The translations under genes and the position numbers were made by a program. This document shows positions 54,280 through 62,895 of a DNA stretch of 64,000 nt, piece after piece. This DNA comes from Paenirhizobium selenitireducens ATCC BAA-1503 (GTDB lineage: Bacteria; Pseudomonadota; Alphaproteobacteria; Rhizobiales; Rhizobiaceae): assembly GCF_000518785.1 (NCBI RefSeq), contig NZ_JAEG01000010.1, positions 149,806 through 213,805 on the forward strand. Direction: 5' to 3'. The notes under the pieces are model-generated. The model was given only the letters and a program-made list of their open reading frames with translations, made no database searches and was not told the origin of the DNA. Positions within the stretch are counted from its first letter, which is position 1; each line of letters starts with the position of its first letter.

Positions 54280-55482
54280 TCACGCAATCTTCCTGCGCAT
54301 GACAAGCGGGCTATAGAAGGCCACGAAACCCAAGAAGGCCGCGACCCACATGAGCCCTGAGAGGGGCAGAAGGATCATGGTGAATTCCGGCGCGAGGGCT
54401 GTGCCGATGCGCAGCGCGGCCGCGAGCACGATCGGTAGGTATATGCCAAAAGTGGTCGTGGCGGGCGAAAGGAGCGCCTGACCGGAATGGCCGCGTGTTG
54501 CCCGGGTCATCACGGCAAGCGTCATGGTACCGATCGCGCCGGAGGTCCAGGCATGGACGCCGGCGGTGCGAAGGCCCGCATCATCCAGGAGAAGGGCAGC
54601 GCCGCTCAGCAGGAAACCGAGCGAGACGAAGAAGAAGGCAACGTGCAGGATCGTCACGAGCGGTTCGGCCAGCGTTCGTTCCGGCTTCCAGCGGAGCTGG
54701 CGGGCGAATTGGGCGCTCCCTACGCCCAGCAAGGCCAGGCCGGCGAGAGGCACGAGGACAGGGACGGCGGCGGAAATGGGCCAGGCGACAAGCGCCAGCG
54801 CGGACAGCACCATGACCGTGAGGTCGAACCGGTTGAAGCCCGGCGGGATCGGGCCTGGATTGTTCTGACGCAGCCAGTTCCCGGTGAAGCTCGGGATGAT
54901 ACGGCCGCCGATGAGAGTGATGAGGAAGATGATGGTGGCGATCCCCATCCGGTCGGCAATATCGATACGCCCGTAGCGGTCGAATTCGTGGAAGAAGGCC
55001 AGCTGTGCTGCAAAGAGAACACCGATGACGGCGACGACCTTGTAGTTGCGGCTGTTGCGGGCGGCGACGAGTTCTTTCAGGATCAGTCCTGCCAGAACAG
55101 GAAGGAAGGCGCCGGCCACAGTCATCGCGGCATAGAGGCCTATTGTCTCGGAGCCGGCGATCGCCAAGCGCCCCGCAAGCCAGAGCGCGAACAGGAAGGC
55201 GAGCGGCCAGCCGGTGAACGCCTTGCGCCCGGTCCAATTGGGCACGGCAGTAAGGAGGAATCCTGCGATCACGGCGGGGACGAAGCCGAACAACAGTTCG
55301 TGCTGATGCCAGACGACCGGTGAGAGGGCAGTTGGAACGTGGATGAAGCCGAGAAACCACGGCACCCAGAGCGCGATCATCAGTGCGGCATGCAGGGCAC
55401 CGAGGAGGAAGAAGGGGCGAAAACCGCCGGTGAAGAAATGGGCGATCAGCGAGGGGGAGCGTTTATCGATGGGGCGGGACAT
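54280..55482 (-). CDS. nnrS: NnrS family haem-copper membrane protein
   Basis: 400 residues from the ATG at 55482. About twelve helices and the NnrS signatures are seen: FFTGGFRPFFLLGALHAALM, WHQHELLFGFVPAVIAGFLL, VPNWTGRKAFTG, FLITLIGGRIIPSFTGNWLR and AVMTRATRGHSGQ. NnrS proteins protect cells from NO-iron complexes and occur with denitrification genes. A longer 820-residue frame here is an artefact reading through the next gene out of frame. It starts 2 bases after the second NnrS-like gene. Confidence 0.94.
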   Translation of the reverse strand: MSRPIDKRSPSLIAHFFTGGFRPFFLLGALHAALMIALWVPWFLGFIHVPTALSPVVWHQHELLFGFVPAVIAGFLLTAVPNWTGRKAFTGWPLAFLFALWLAGRLAIAGSETIGLYAAMTVAGAFLPVLAGLILKELVAARNSRNYKVVAVIGVLFAAQLAFFHEFDRYGRIDIADRMGIATIIFLITLIGGRIIPSFTGNWLRQNNPGPIPPGFNRFDLTVMVLSALALVAWPISAAVPVLVPLAGLALLGVGSAQFARQLRWKPERTLAEPLVTILHVAFFFVSLGFLLSGAALLLDDAGLRTAGVHAWTSGAIGTMTLAVMTRATRGHSGQALLSPATTTFGIYLPIVLAAALRIGTALAPEFTMILLPLSGLMWVAAFLGFVAFYSPLVMRRKIA

Positions 55483-55484
55483 TT

Positions 55485-56705
55485 TCAGCAGCTTTCGGAA
55501 GAAAGGGTTGCGTTCGACCAGAGCAAGGGTAGGTAGGTCTTCAGCCAGAGGGCCAGCGAAAGGGTCCAGCCTATCGCGGCAAGGCCGTGTTGACCGCCCG
55601 GAGGCGAAAGCCCGGGAATGACGTCCGGCGCGACGCGCAGGAGGACGGCGCCCAGCATGAGGAGGATGGCAATCCGGGTCGATCCGGCGAAGACAAGCGG
55701 CTGGCCGGTGTGGAGAAGGCCGGCGATCGACAAGACGGCGAGCACGCCGAGACCGAGCCCCCCCATGAGCATGAGATGGAGGGCGCCGACGAAGGGTATA
55801 GGCAGGCCGATATGGGACAGACCGGCCAGCAGGAGCCCGGCGCCGGCAAGCGCGCTGGACAGCCAGAGGGCGGCGAGCTCGGCCTTGAACGCCTCTCGGC
55901 CGACGAAAGCTTCGGCGACGCGATCGAGAAAAGCCGCACCGGCGGCGATCATCAGATAGCCGCGTACCGGTTCGGACAGACCGGCCATCTCGGCGATCAA
56001 CAGCAGCCCGACAAGGCCGGGCGCCAGATTGACGCGCCCGGGATGGGGGCGGTAGGGGGAGGTCGTCTCGCTCGGATCGAGGATGAGATTGGTGACCGGC
56101 ACGGTGATGCGGGCAAGGGCAAGGCCGAGCAGACCGAGAAAGGCGAATGCGCCGATGCGGATCGCCGTCTCGCCGGCGTCGAAGTCGCCCTGGAGCATGG
56201 CCAGCCGAATGCCGCCGGCGGAAAGCGCGAGTGCGCCGAGCAGGGCGGCGAAGCCGAGAAAGCCCGTGGTGCGGCGACGCCATGAGAGGAAAAGGACATA
56301 GGCCAGCAGGAATAGAAGCCAGGCTTGATCGGCAAGCGCCGCGACGACGATCGCCGGCTCGAAGCCGACGAAGCCGGCAATGCGCGCAAATGCCCACAGG
56401 CCGGCAAGCGCGAAGAGCGGCCGACCATGCAGGCGCGGCGTTTCGGTCCATTCGGGCAGCGCCGAGGTGAGGAAGCCGATGAGTGCGGCGCCAAAGGAGC
56501 CGATGATCATTTCCTGAGCATGCCATTGTCCCGGTGCCGTTTCGCTCGTCAGCGGCAGGCCCAAACTCCAGAGTAAGACCCAAAACAGAGGCCAGAGCGC
56601 TGCATGCAGCGCGGCGAGGGGGAAGAACAGTCGCAGCCCTTCGCCGGTCATGGCATCGACGATGCGATTGCGCGCCTGGGGGGGAGCAAGGAGGATCGCG
56701 GTCAT
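55485..56705 (-). CDS. NnrS-like membrane protein, diverged paralogue
   Basis: 406 residues from the ATG at 56705, overlapping the ABC ATPase stop by ATGA. About twelve helices; the pattern FFPLAALHAALWPLFWVLLW, QWHAQEMIIGSFGAALIGFL, LPEWTETPRLHGRPLFALAG parallels NnrS, including the first-loop His pair, but later conserved blocks (GGRIIP, ATRGHSG) are replaced by ARITVPVTNLIL and GLLHTGQPLVF. It therefore may have lost or altered one metal site. It lies directly ahead of the canonical NnrS gene. Confidence 0.85.
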   Translation of the reverse strand: MTAILLAPPQARNRIVDAMTGEGLRLFFPLAALHAALWPLFWVLLWSLGLPLTSETAPGQWHAQEMIIGSFGAALIGFLTSALPEWTETPRLHGRPLFALAGLWAFARIAGFVGFEPAIVVAALADQAWLLFLLAYVLFLSWRRRTTGFLGFAALLGALALSAGGIRLAMLQGDFDAGETAIRIGAFAFLGLLGLALARITVPVTNLILDPSETTSPYRPHPGRVNLAPGLVGLLLIAEMAGLSEPVRGYLMIAAGAAFLDRVAEAFVGREAFKAELAALWLSSALAGAGLLLAGLSHIGLPIPFVGALHLMLMGGLGLGVLAVLSIAGLLHTGQPLVFAGSTRIAILLMLGAVLLRVAPDVIPGLSPPGGQHGLAAIGWTLSLALWLKTYLPLLWSNATLSSESC

Positions 56706-57451
56706 GCCACACTCCGCTCGTCGCAATCATTGACATGGGCAAACAGCCGGTCGTGCCCGAGCATGGCTTGCACGGTCTCGAAGACCATCACCTCATCGCG
56801 AGCTCCAGGGACCAGCGGCACGCTGCGGCTGCCGAGGATACCATGTCCGTTGCCATCCATGATCACGATCCGATGGGCGATGCGCACCGCTTCGCTCAGG
56901 TCATGGGTGATGAACAGGCCACAGCGGCCGGATGCGGTGACCGTATCGATGACGATGTCCTGCAGCCGACGCTTGAGCGCGACATCAAGGGCGGTGAAGG
57001 GCTCATCGAAGAACAGGAAGTCCGGTTCCGCCACCAGTGCCCGGGCGATCGCGGCGCGCTGGCGCATGCCACCGGAGAGCTGGGCGGGGTATTTCGTCAG
57101 ATCGGCGGGTTCGAGAGCGACGCGCGCGGCGACCGCCAACACCCTTGCGCGGCGGTCGGCCCGCGAGAGGCGCTGACAGCTGAGACCGAAGGCGATGTTG
57201 TCGGCGGCGGTGGCCCAGGGGAGGAGCCGGGGTTCCTGGAAGATCACCGCATGCTGGCGATAGGCACGGGTGACACGGCCTTGGCGCGGCTCGACGAGGC
57301 CGGCGGCGATATGGGCAAGCGTGCTCTTGCCCGAGCCGGAGGGGCCGACCAGAGCTACCAGTTCGCCGGCGGCAATTTCGAGGTCAACGCCGTCCAGTAC
57401 GGTGCGGCCAAGGAAGGAATGACCGATTCGGTCGAGATGCAGCATGCTCAT
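56702..57451 (-). CDS. ABC importer ATPase (SsuB/TauB/ThiZ type)
   Basis: 249 residues from the ATG at 57451. Walker A GPSGSGKST, Q-loop AVIFQEPRLLPW, signature LSGGMRQRAAIARAL and Walker B FLFFDEPFTALDVALKR are intact. The EPRLLPW and AVRIAHRIVIMDG patterns are those of the nitrate/sulfonate/taurine/thiamine-precursor group. It overlaps both the permease (ATGA) and the NnrS-like gene (ATGA), tying transport to the NnrS proteins. Confidence 0.93.
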   Translation of the reverse strand: MSMLHLDRIGHSFLGRTVLDGVDLEIAAGELVALVGPSGSGKSTLAHIAAGLVEPRQGRVTRAYRQHAVIFQEPRLLPWATAADNIAFGLSCQRLSRADRRARVLAVAARVALEPADLTKYPAQLSGGMRQRAAIARALVAEPDFLFFDEPFTALDVALKRRLQDIVIDTVTASGRCGLFITHDLSEAVRIAHRIVIMDGNGHGILGSRSVPLVPGARDEVMVFETVQAMLGHDRLFAHVNDCDERSVA

Positions 57452-58263
57452 CGCTTCACTCCCCAAGGCCTTGCGGCCTCGCGCCAGGTCTCGAACTCGG
57501 CACGCAGCGGCTGCAGCAGACCGTATTCGACGGCAATCAGTGCGGCGACTGACAGGAGGATCCAGGCGAGTGCTGCGGCCACGTCGAGATTGGCGCGGGC
57601 AATGGCCAGTTGCTCGCCGACACCGCCGGCATTGGCCAGCAGTTCGGCCATGACGGCGGCCTTGAAGGCGGTGCCGAGCGCCATCACCAGGGCCGGAAAC
57701 AGGGTGTGGAGCATCTGCCTCAGCGCGACGCGGAAGAGGCGGGTGAATGGTCCCGCGCCGGCAGCCCGCGCCATGTCGTCGAGGGCCCGGTCGCGGCTCG
57801 CCACACCTTCCGCCGCGCCGATGAAGACGATCGGCAGACAGGCGATGGTGGCCGTTGCCATGACGGTGCCGGCCCCGGTGCCGAACCAGATCATCAGGAG
57901 AACGATCCAGGCGATCGGCGGCACGCCGAGGAGCAGGGTGATCTGCGGCCGGGCCAGCCGCATGGCGGCCGGATGGTAGCCGGCGAGAACGCCGGCGAGC
58001 GTTCCGATTCCGGCGGCGGCCGAGAAGCCGGCCAATGCCCGGCTGGCGGTTGCGCCGACCAGCGCCCAGCTTTCTTTGTTCGCCAGCAGGGCGACGAGGC
58101 TTGTGAAGGTCTCTGCCGGTGAGGGCAGGATGAAGCTGCCATAGGCCTCGTGGCCGAGTTGCCAGGCGGCGGCAAAGACGGACAGTCCGGCAAGGCCTGC
58201 CCAGGCAGACCACAGGAACCGTCCGGCCCGGCCGGTGCGATCGGCTATCGACAACATCCTCAT
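57448..58263 (-). CDS. ABC importer permease (SsuC/TauC type)
   Basis: 271 residues with about six helices. The family core is ASRALAGFSAAAGIGTLAGV, LLLGVPPIAWIVLLMIWFGT and the coupling region DDMARAAGAGPFTRLFRVAL. It starts 4 bases after the binding-protein stop and overlaps the ATPase start. Substrates for the family include sulfonates, nitrate, taurine and pyrimidines; which applies here is not known. Confidence 0.92.
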   Translation of the reverse strand: MRMLSIADRTGRAGRFLWSAWAGLAGLSVFAAAWQLGHEAYGSFILPSPAETFTSLVALLANKESWALVGATASRALAGFSAAAGIGTLAGVLAGYHPAAMRLARPQITLLLGVPPIAWIVLLMIWFGTGAGTVMATATIACLPIVFIGAAEGVASRDRALDDMARAAGAGPFTRLFRVALRQMLHTLFPALVMALGTAFKAAVMAELLANAGGVGEQLAIARANLDVAAALAWILLSVAALIAVEYGLLQPLRAEFETWREAARPWGVKR

Positions 58264-58267
58264 GTCC

Positions 58268-59308
58268 TCAGAGATAGAGCGTGTCGTCCGGCATCCTGCC
58301 GCCGATCATCTGGGGATTGACCTTGGCGATCGCGGTCAGCAGGGCGTCGATGGCGGGCCGGGCGGCCTTTGCCGGCGTGGCAACCAGATTGGAATGGGGG
58401 ATCGCCTTCTCGATCACCGGCCAGGGCAGTTCGAGCGCGGAGGCTGCGTGGCTGGCGGCCTCGGCGGGGTTGGCGATCACGGCGGCGGTCGCCTTTTCGA
58501 GCGCTGCGAGCAGGGGCGCGGCCTTGTCTGCATGCTCGCTCAGGAAGGCCTGGGCGAAGGCAAGCCCCGCTTGCGGCATCGAAGGTCCGAGCCCGGTCAC
58601 CTTGCCCCATTCGACCTGCATGTCGATGGCACGATAGACGGTCTTGCCCGAGGTTGCCGCTTTGACCATGGCGGCTGTTGCCGCCGGTTCCGGCACAAGT
58701 GCGATGTCGATGTGACCGGTGAGAAGCATTTGGATCGCTTCGATTGGCGTGCCGGCCCTGTCCACCTCCACGTCCTCGGCCATATCGTTTTGGGCGAGGA
58801 CCGCATCGAAGACAAGCTCGGGCGTGTCATTGGGGAAGGGGACGGTGATCCGTCGCCCCTTGAGATCGGTGATCTGCCGGATCGATGCGTCGGTGGTGAT
58901 GACGTAGAGAAGGCCATCGGTCATGACATTGGCGAGCTTCACGCCGAGACCGCGCGTGTGGAGATTGGCCGCCGCCGTGATCGGCATCACCACCGCCTGC
59001 ATCTGGCCGGAGGTCAGGCCGGCCCGCATTTCGTCCGGTGTCCGCCAGACCTTGAATGACGTCTTGTCCGCGACTTCTCGCAGCAGGCCGGCGCCCACTG
59101 CATAGGCAAGCGTGATTGACGGGCCGGCCGGCGGACCAAAGAGTGTGAGTTCGGCAAGCGAGCCGGCCTTGGCGCGGCGGATGAAGGGCAGGGCGAGCGC
59201 GCCGGCCAAGCCAGCACAGACCGCGCGGCGCGAAACGAGCGGCTGCGACGCCAGCTTCTTGGGAGCGGTCGTGGCGGTTTGTGGCGAAAGGCTTTGGTCG
59301 GAAATCAT
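58268..59308 (-). CDS. ABC importer substrate-binding protein (NMT1/SsuA-like, Tat leader)
   Basis: 346 residues. A long leader with SRRAVCAGLAGALALPF resembles a twin-arginine signal, unusual for this class and suggesting folding before export, perhaps with a cofactor. The mature domain (LFGPPAGPSITLAYAVGAGL, LKGRRITVPFPNDTPELVFD, MLLTGHIDIALVPEPAATAA) is the type II fold of SsuA/ThiY proteins. It is the first gene of the ABC-NnrS operon. A TTG-N8-CAA box lies about 66 bases upstream. Confidence 0.9.
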   Translation of the reverse strand: MISDQSLSPQTATTAPKKLASQPLVSRRAVCAGLAGALALPFIRRAKAGSLAELTLFGPPAGPSITLAYAVGAGLLREVADKTSFKVWRTPDEMRAGLTSGQMQAVVMPITAAANLHTRGLGVKLANVMTDGLLYVITTDASIRQITDLKGRRITVPFPNDTPELVFDAVLAQNDMAEDVEVDRAGTPIEAIQMLLTGHIDIALVPEPAATAAMVKAATSGKTVYRAIDMQVEWGKVTGLGPSMPQAGLAFAQAFLSEHADKAAPLLAALEKATAAVIANPAEAASHAASALELPWPVIEKAIPHSNLVATPAKAARPAIDALLTAIAKVNPQMIGGRMPDDTLYL

Positions 59309-59373
59309 ATGAGCGCCTCGTTTAAAACATGAATAATCTAGTCATGTAATAAGGCGCTGTCAGCCGGCTTTCT

Positions 59374-59387
59374 TTGTGCCAGAACAA
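59374..59387. promoter_or_regulatory. FNR/NnrR-type box ahead of the ABC-NnrS operon
   Basis: TTGTG-CCAG-AACAA, a TTG-N8-CAA dyad without the CGCAA halves. It begins 66 bases upstream of the ATG at 59308. It also lies just inside the intergenic region after the hemerythrin stop. Confidence 0.4.
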
Positions 59388-59411
59388 ACAGTGGCTTGCG
59401 GCTGCGGGCGA

Positions 59412-59885
59412 TCAGGCAAAGACGTCCCGTCCCTCGGCCTTGGCGGCGAGAAGTGTTTCGATCATCAGCCGCTCGGAGGAGACGTGGCGACGCAGACCTT
59501 CGAGGAAACCCTGCAGCATGTAGCGAACCGTCTCGGGTGGCAGCGGGCATTTTCCCTCGGCCAAGGTTTCGAGCGTTTTGACCATTTCCTCGCTAGCCAA
59601 CCCGTCACAACGATGCTCGGCCTTCAGCCGTTCGATCATCATGGCGGCGAAGCAGGAGCCGGCGTTCCTGTCGAAGTCGGGAAAGAGGATTTGCTCCTCA
59701 AGCCTGTGAGCCTCGCTCAGCAGCGGGCCGAGGGTTTCGGCGACCTCGCGGCACGTGGTGCTGTCGACGTCGAAAGGAATGGAATCGGCAATCTCCTCAA
59801 GGGTGAGGCAAAGGCCAAGGAGCCTGGCATGATTGCGCTCGAGTGCGACGATCTCCGCGGCATCGAGATCAATGGTCAACGACAT
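59412..59885 (-). CDS. Hemerythrin-domain protein
   Basis: 157 residues from the ATG at 59885, behind AAGGAG. Candidate di-iron ligands are ALERNHARLL, SEAHRLEEQILFPDFD, LKAEHRCDG and LRRHVSSERLMIETLL, the spacing of bacterial hemerythrin-like proteins. Such proteins bind oxygen, NO or iron and often work with NnrS and Ric. It has its own upstream box (TTGTC-GTGA-CGCAA at 60002-60015) and precedes the ABC-NnrS operon on the same strand. Confidence 0.85.
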   Translation of the reverse strand: MSLTIDLDAAEIVALERNHARLLGLCLTLEEIADSIPFDVDSTTCREVAETLGPLLSEAHRLEEQILFPDFDRNAGSCFAAMMIERLKAEHRCDGLASEEMVKTLETLAEGKCPLPPETVRYMLQGFLEGLRRHVSSERLMIETLLAAKAEGRDVFA

Positions 59886-60001
59886 GTTCGTTTCTCCTTG
59901 GAGCGAGGCGGAGCTTGACCGGTGCCAACCGATGGGCCGGTTCAACGCCCGGCACCCTTTCGACTGCAATCCCAGCATGCGTCATGTCACGCAGGTCTTC
60001 T

Positions 60002-60015
60002 TTGTCGTGACGCAA
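60002..60015. promoter_or_regulatory. NnrR-type box ahead of the hemerythrin gene
   Basis: TTGTC-GTGA-CGCAA with a perfect CGCAA half. It begins 117 bases upstream of the ATG at 59885, within the 176-base gap after the TonB receptor. Confidence 0.55.
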
Positions 60016-60061
60016 GGAATTGTGCGGCGCGCCGGATTGCGGCGCGTCGCAGGGCTTCGCG

Positions 60062-62350
60062 TCAGAAGCGGCTCTTGACGCCGACATAGAAGCCGCGGCC
60101 ATCGCCGGGCAGGAAGGCAGCCTGGTCGGCGGTGGCCTGATCGACGACCAGGGTCGATGAGGCGTATTTCTCATCGAACAGATTGGTGATCTCGCCGAAC
60201 AGCGAAACATGGTCGTTGATCCGGTATTCGGTCTTCAGGTCGACCACGGCATAGGGATCAGCCCAGAGCGTGTTCATGTTGTCGACGGGCGTCTCGTCCG
60301 GCACCCATTTGAGGCTGGCGCCGAGCGACCAGTCCTCGGTGGCCTGGTAGGAAAGGCTGGCATTGATCACATGACGCGGTGCTCCCGCCAGCCGGTTGTT
60401 GCCGCGCAACGGGTCGTCGCGGAAGCGGAAGTCCTGGTAAGTATAGGCCAGACGTCCGGTGAGGCGGTCGAGGATCTCCGCATTGAGGCCGAGTTCGATG
60501 CCGAAGTGGGTCGTCTCATCGGCATTGATCGCGCCGAGGGAAGCGCCTGTCGCGTCGCGCAGGCTGAGCAGTTCATTGTCGATCCAGGAATAATAGGTCG
60601 TCATGTCCCAACCGAGGTCGCCATGGCTTCCGCGCCAGCCGAATTCGACGGTGGTGGCCGTCTGGGCCTCGAGATCCGGTGTCGAGAAGGCGGCGGCGGC
60701 GAGCCCCGGATTGCCGGGCGCCGGGCGCCCCGGGCTGCTGTTCGGCGTACCGTTGACGGTGGCGAGCAGGTCGTCATGGGTCGGCGGCTCGAAGCTGCGA
60801 CTGACGGCGGCGAACAGCATCTGGTCGGGCGCTGGCTCGAAGGTTATGCCAAGGCTGGGGCTCCAGGCATTGTAGCTATAATCGTAGTCGGTGCTCACCG
60901 TGGGTACCGCGCCGTTCGGCAGGCGCGCCGTCGGGTTGGCGGGATTATAGGCAATCGTCGGACGGGTCGCTGCCGAATAGGTGTCATCGCTGGTCCGGGT
61001 GGCGTGGGCGAAGGACAGGCCGGGCGAGATGGTCCAGGTATTGGCGAGTGGAATATTGAAGGCCGAATGGAGCGAGAGCGTCGTCGAATCCAGGTCGTTC
61101 TCGCCGAACAGGGCGCCGCGCTGGCCGGATTCGTTGAGATAGTAGCGCCGCTCGGCCGCGCCGAAGGCATATTGGGCGCTCGCCTCGAACAGCGGTAGAA
61201 GGCTGTCAGCGTCGGGCTGGTAGGTGTAGCGCAAAAGCGCCGTCGCATCGCCGCCGACTGTTTCACGGATGCCCGAGGAGATCGGGAAACGGAAGGTATC
61301 GTCGGTATAGGTATAGCCGAGACCTATGTCGATCTGGTGCTCGCCGACGTCGATGGTCGAGCGCGAACCTATCAGATATTGGCTGGCGTCGCGTCGCGGC
61401 TTGTCGCGATCGACATTGGGGCCGGGATTGATGACGCCCGACGGGGTGACGACAGGGCCGCTCGACACCTGCGACGGGTCGTCTTCCAGGGCGTCCTTGT
61501 TGATCGGGCCGGCAACGTCGAAACCGAGATCGGTGTAGCCGAAGAACAGCCGTGTGGTGATTGTGTCCGACAGTTCGGCTTCGATATTGCCGCCGACCGA
61601 GACGCGCTCGGAGCTGTTGTAGTCGCGGAAACCGTCGCGCCGGGAGAGATCGAAATGCAGCGATGCATCGAAGCGTTCGCCGTCGTAGCCGGCGCGACCG
61701 GAGGTGTCGACCTGGCCGAAGCTGCCGCCGCTCGCCGTGATCTCGGTGCCGGGCGCGCTCGCTGCGGTGGGCGACATGAAGTTGATGGCGCCGCCGATGA
61801 CCGTTGCCCCGAGACGGTTGGTCAGATAGCCGCGATAAACCTCGATGGCCTGGGCGTTCGACGGGTCGGCAAAGCCGGCGATGTAGGAACCGTCGGCGCG
61901 ATTGATCGGCAGGCCGTCGCGCAGCATCAGGATGCCGCGTTCGACCGGGTTTTGTTGCAGGCCCGAGCCGCGGATCTGGATGCGCGGTTGGTCATGGCCG
62001 CCAAAGAAGTCCTGGACGATCACGCCGGGCACGCCGGCAAGCGCGTCGGATACCGTCGATGAGCCGCTCGAGGCATAGTCGTCTGCGGAAACCAGCGCGA
62101 CACCGCCGGGCAAACGCTTTAGGCGGTCGCCGATATAGCCGAGCGACGTGTCCCAGCCGCCTTCGACCACGATCGGGTCGAGCAGGGTCACTGCGCCGGG
62201 TGCCGCTGATTGGGCAAGCGCCATGCCTCCGCCGAGCGCCGTCGATGTCATGAGAACGGCAAGCGAGATGCCGTGCCGAAAGTCGTTGCGATCAACCGAT
62301 CGCCGTGTGCGCGCGAAACCGCGCTGTTGTATTTCCCGTGTCCGAGACAT
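60062..62350 (-). CDS. TonB-dependent outer-membrane receptor
   Basis: 762 residues from the ATG at 62350, behind AAAGGAA. After a leader ending near GGGMALAQ, the plug has LLDPIVVEGGWD (TonB box region), VSDALAGVPGVIVQDFFGG, RIQIRGSGLQQNPVERGI and EVYRGYLTNRLGATVIGGAI. The barrel ends GRGFYVGVKSRF with terminal Phe. The plug style resembles iron(III)-chelate receptors; the ligand is unknown. A TTGCG-TTGG-AACAA box lies about 209 bases upstream. No TonB/ExbBD genes are nearby. Confidence 0.93.
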   Translation of the reverse strand: MSRTREIQQRGFARTRRSVDRNDFRHGISLAVLMTSTALGGGMALAQSAAPGAVTLLDPIVVEGGWDTSLGYIGDRLKRLPGGVALVSADDYASSGSSTVSDALAGVPGVIVQDFFGGHDQPRIQIRGSGLQQNPVERGILMLRDGLPINRADGSYIAGFADPSNAQAIEVYRGYLTNRLGATVIGGAINFMSPTAASAPGTEITASGGSFGQVDTSGRAGYDGERFDASLHFDLSRRDGFRDYNSSERVSVGGNIEAELSDTITTRLFFGYTDLGFDVAGPINKDALEDDPSQVSSGPVVTPSGVINPGPNVDRDKPRRDASQYLIGSRSTIDVGEHQIDIGLGYTYTDDTFRFPISSGIRETVGGDATALLRYTYQPDADSLLPLFEASAQYAFGAAERRYYLNESGQRGALFGENDLDSTTLSLHSAFNIPLANTWTISPGLSFAHATRTSDDTYSAATRPTIAYNPANPTARLPNGAVPTVSTDYDYSYNAWSPSLGITFEPAPDQMLFAAVSRSFEPPTHDDLLATVNGTPNSSPGRPAPGNPGLAAAAFSTPDLEAQTATTVEFGWRGSHGDLGWDMTTYYSWIDNELLSLRDATGASLGAINADETTHFGIELGLNAEILDRLTGRLAYTYQDFRFRDDPLRGNNRLAGAPRHVINASLSYQATEDWSLGASLKWVPDETPVDNMNTLWADPYAVVDLKTEYRINDHVSLFGEITNLFDEKYASSTLVVDQATADQAAFLPGDGRGFYVGVKSRF

Positions 62351-62558
62351 GCTGGTTCCTTTCCCCCAAGGTGCTTGGTGGCAAGGTCGTTCCGGCATCA
62401 CGGCCAAGAAGGTTCAGGCCTGGGCCAGCCCCTCGTTCCAATCCGCCGGCGACCGCCGACAGAGGGGGTAGAGGGAACGGAATAGCCTGGAGGATCGATG
62501 GGCCAGAGCGGCAAGGAAATACATGGTCCGACAATAGCCCATCCTTTGCCCTGGTTCT

Positions 62559-62572
62559 TTGCGTTGGAACAA
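62559..62572. promoter_or_regulatory. NnrR-type box upstream of the TonB receptor
   Basis: TTGCG-TTGG-AACAA: perfect TTGCG half, CAA kept. It is about 209 bases before the receptor ATG, farther than the others, so the start may be distant or the box fortuitous. Confidence 0.4.
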
Positions 62573-62693
62573 ACATCGCCACTACTCGCTATCCCAGTCG
62601 GCTTGTCATAAGGGGCGATGGAGGACCGCTACGGGTGGCGGCCAGGAGTAGACCAACGAACCGCGGGCTCCAGGAAATCGTCGACATGCATGC

Positions 62694-62744
62694 GGCTCGG
62701 GTGCCGACCGGAAGCTCTTGTCACACACGTGGCCCACCCGAGCC
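62694..62744. repeat. Long inverted repeat between TonB receptor and TetR gene
   Basis: GGCTCGGGTG (62694-62703) and CACCCGAGCC (62735-62744) pair perfectly around a 31-base loop containing CACACACGTGG. The surrounding 62593-62895 holds no recognised gene. It may be a structured leader for the minus-strand receptor or an operator/terminator; nothing decides. Confidence 0.45.
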
Positions 62745-62895
62745 CCTTGGCAATTTCACCCGGTGTGGATGTTCAGCAGTTGCGCCCCAAAAAGGAACGA
62801 ACGCCACAGCGGGGCTTCGACCGTGACCGTGGTGGGCCAGTTCAATGGCGAGTTTGCTGTAACCAATTATGGAGCTGCCCGTGGCATGAGAAACG

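Noticed and set aside
54280..56742. Single 820-residue minus-strand open frame
   Set aside because: Its first half is an out-of-frame reading of the NnrS-like gene at 55485-56705; only the part from 55482 is a real NnrS.
62700..62790. Possible cobalamin riboswitch ahead of the TonB receptor
   Set aside because: Only an ACGTGTGTGAC-like stretch resembles the element; no B12 box or flanking conserved blocks were found.
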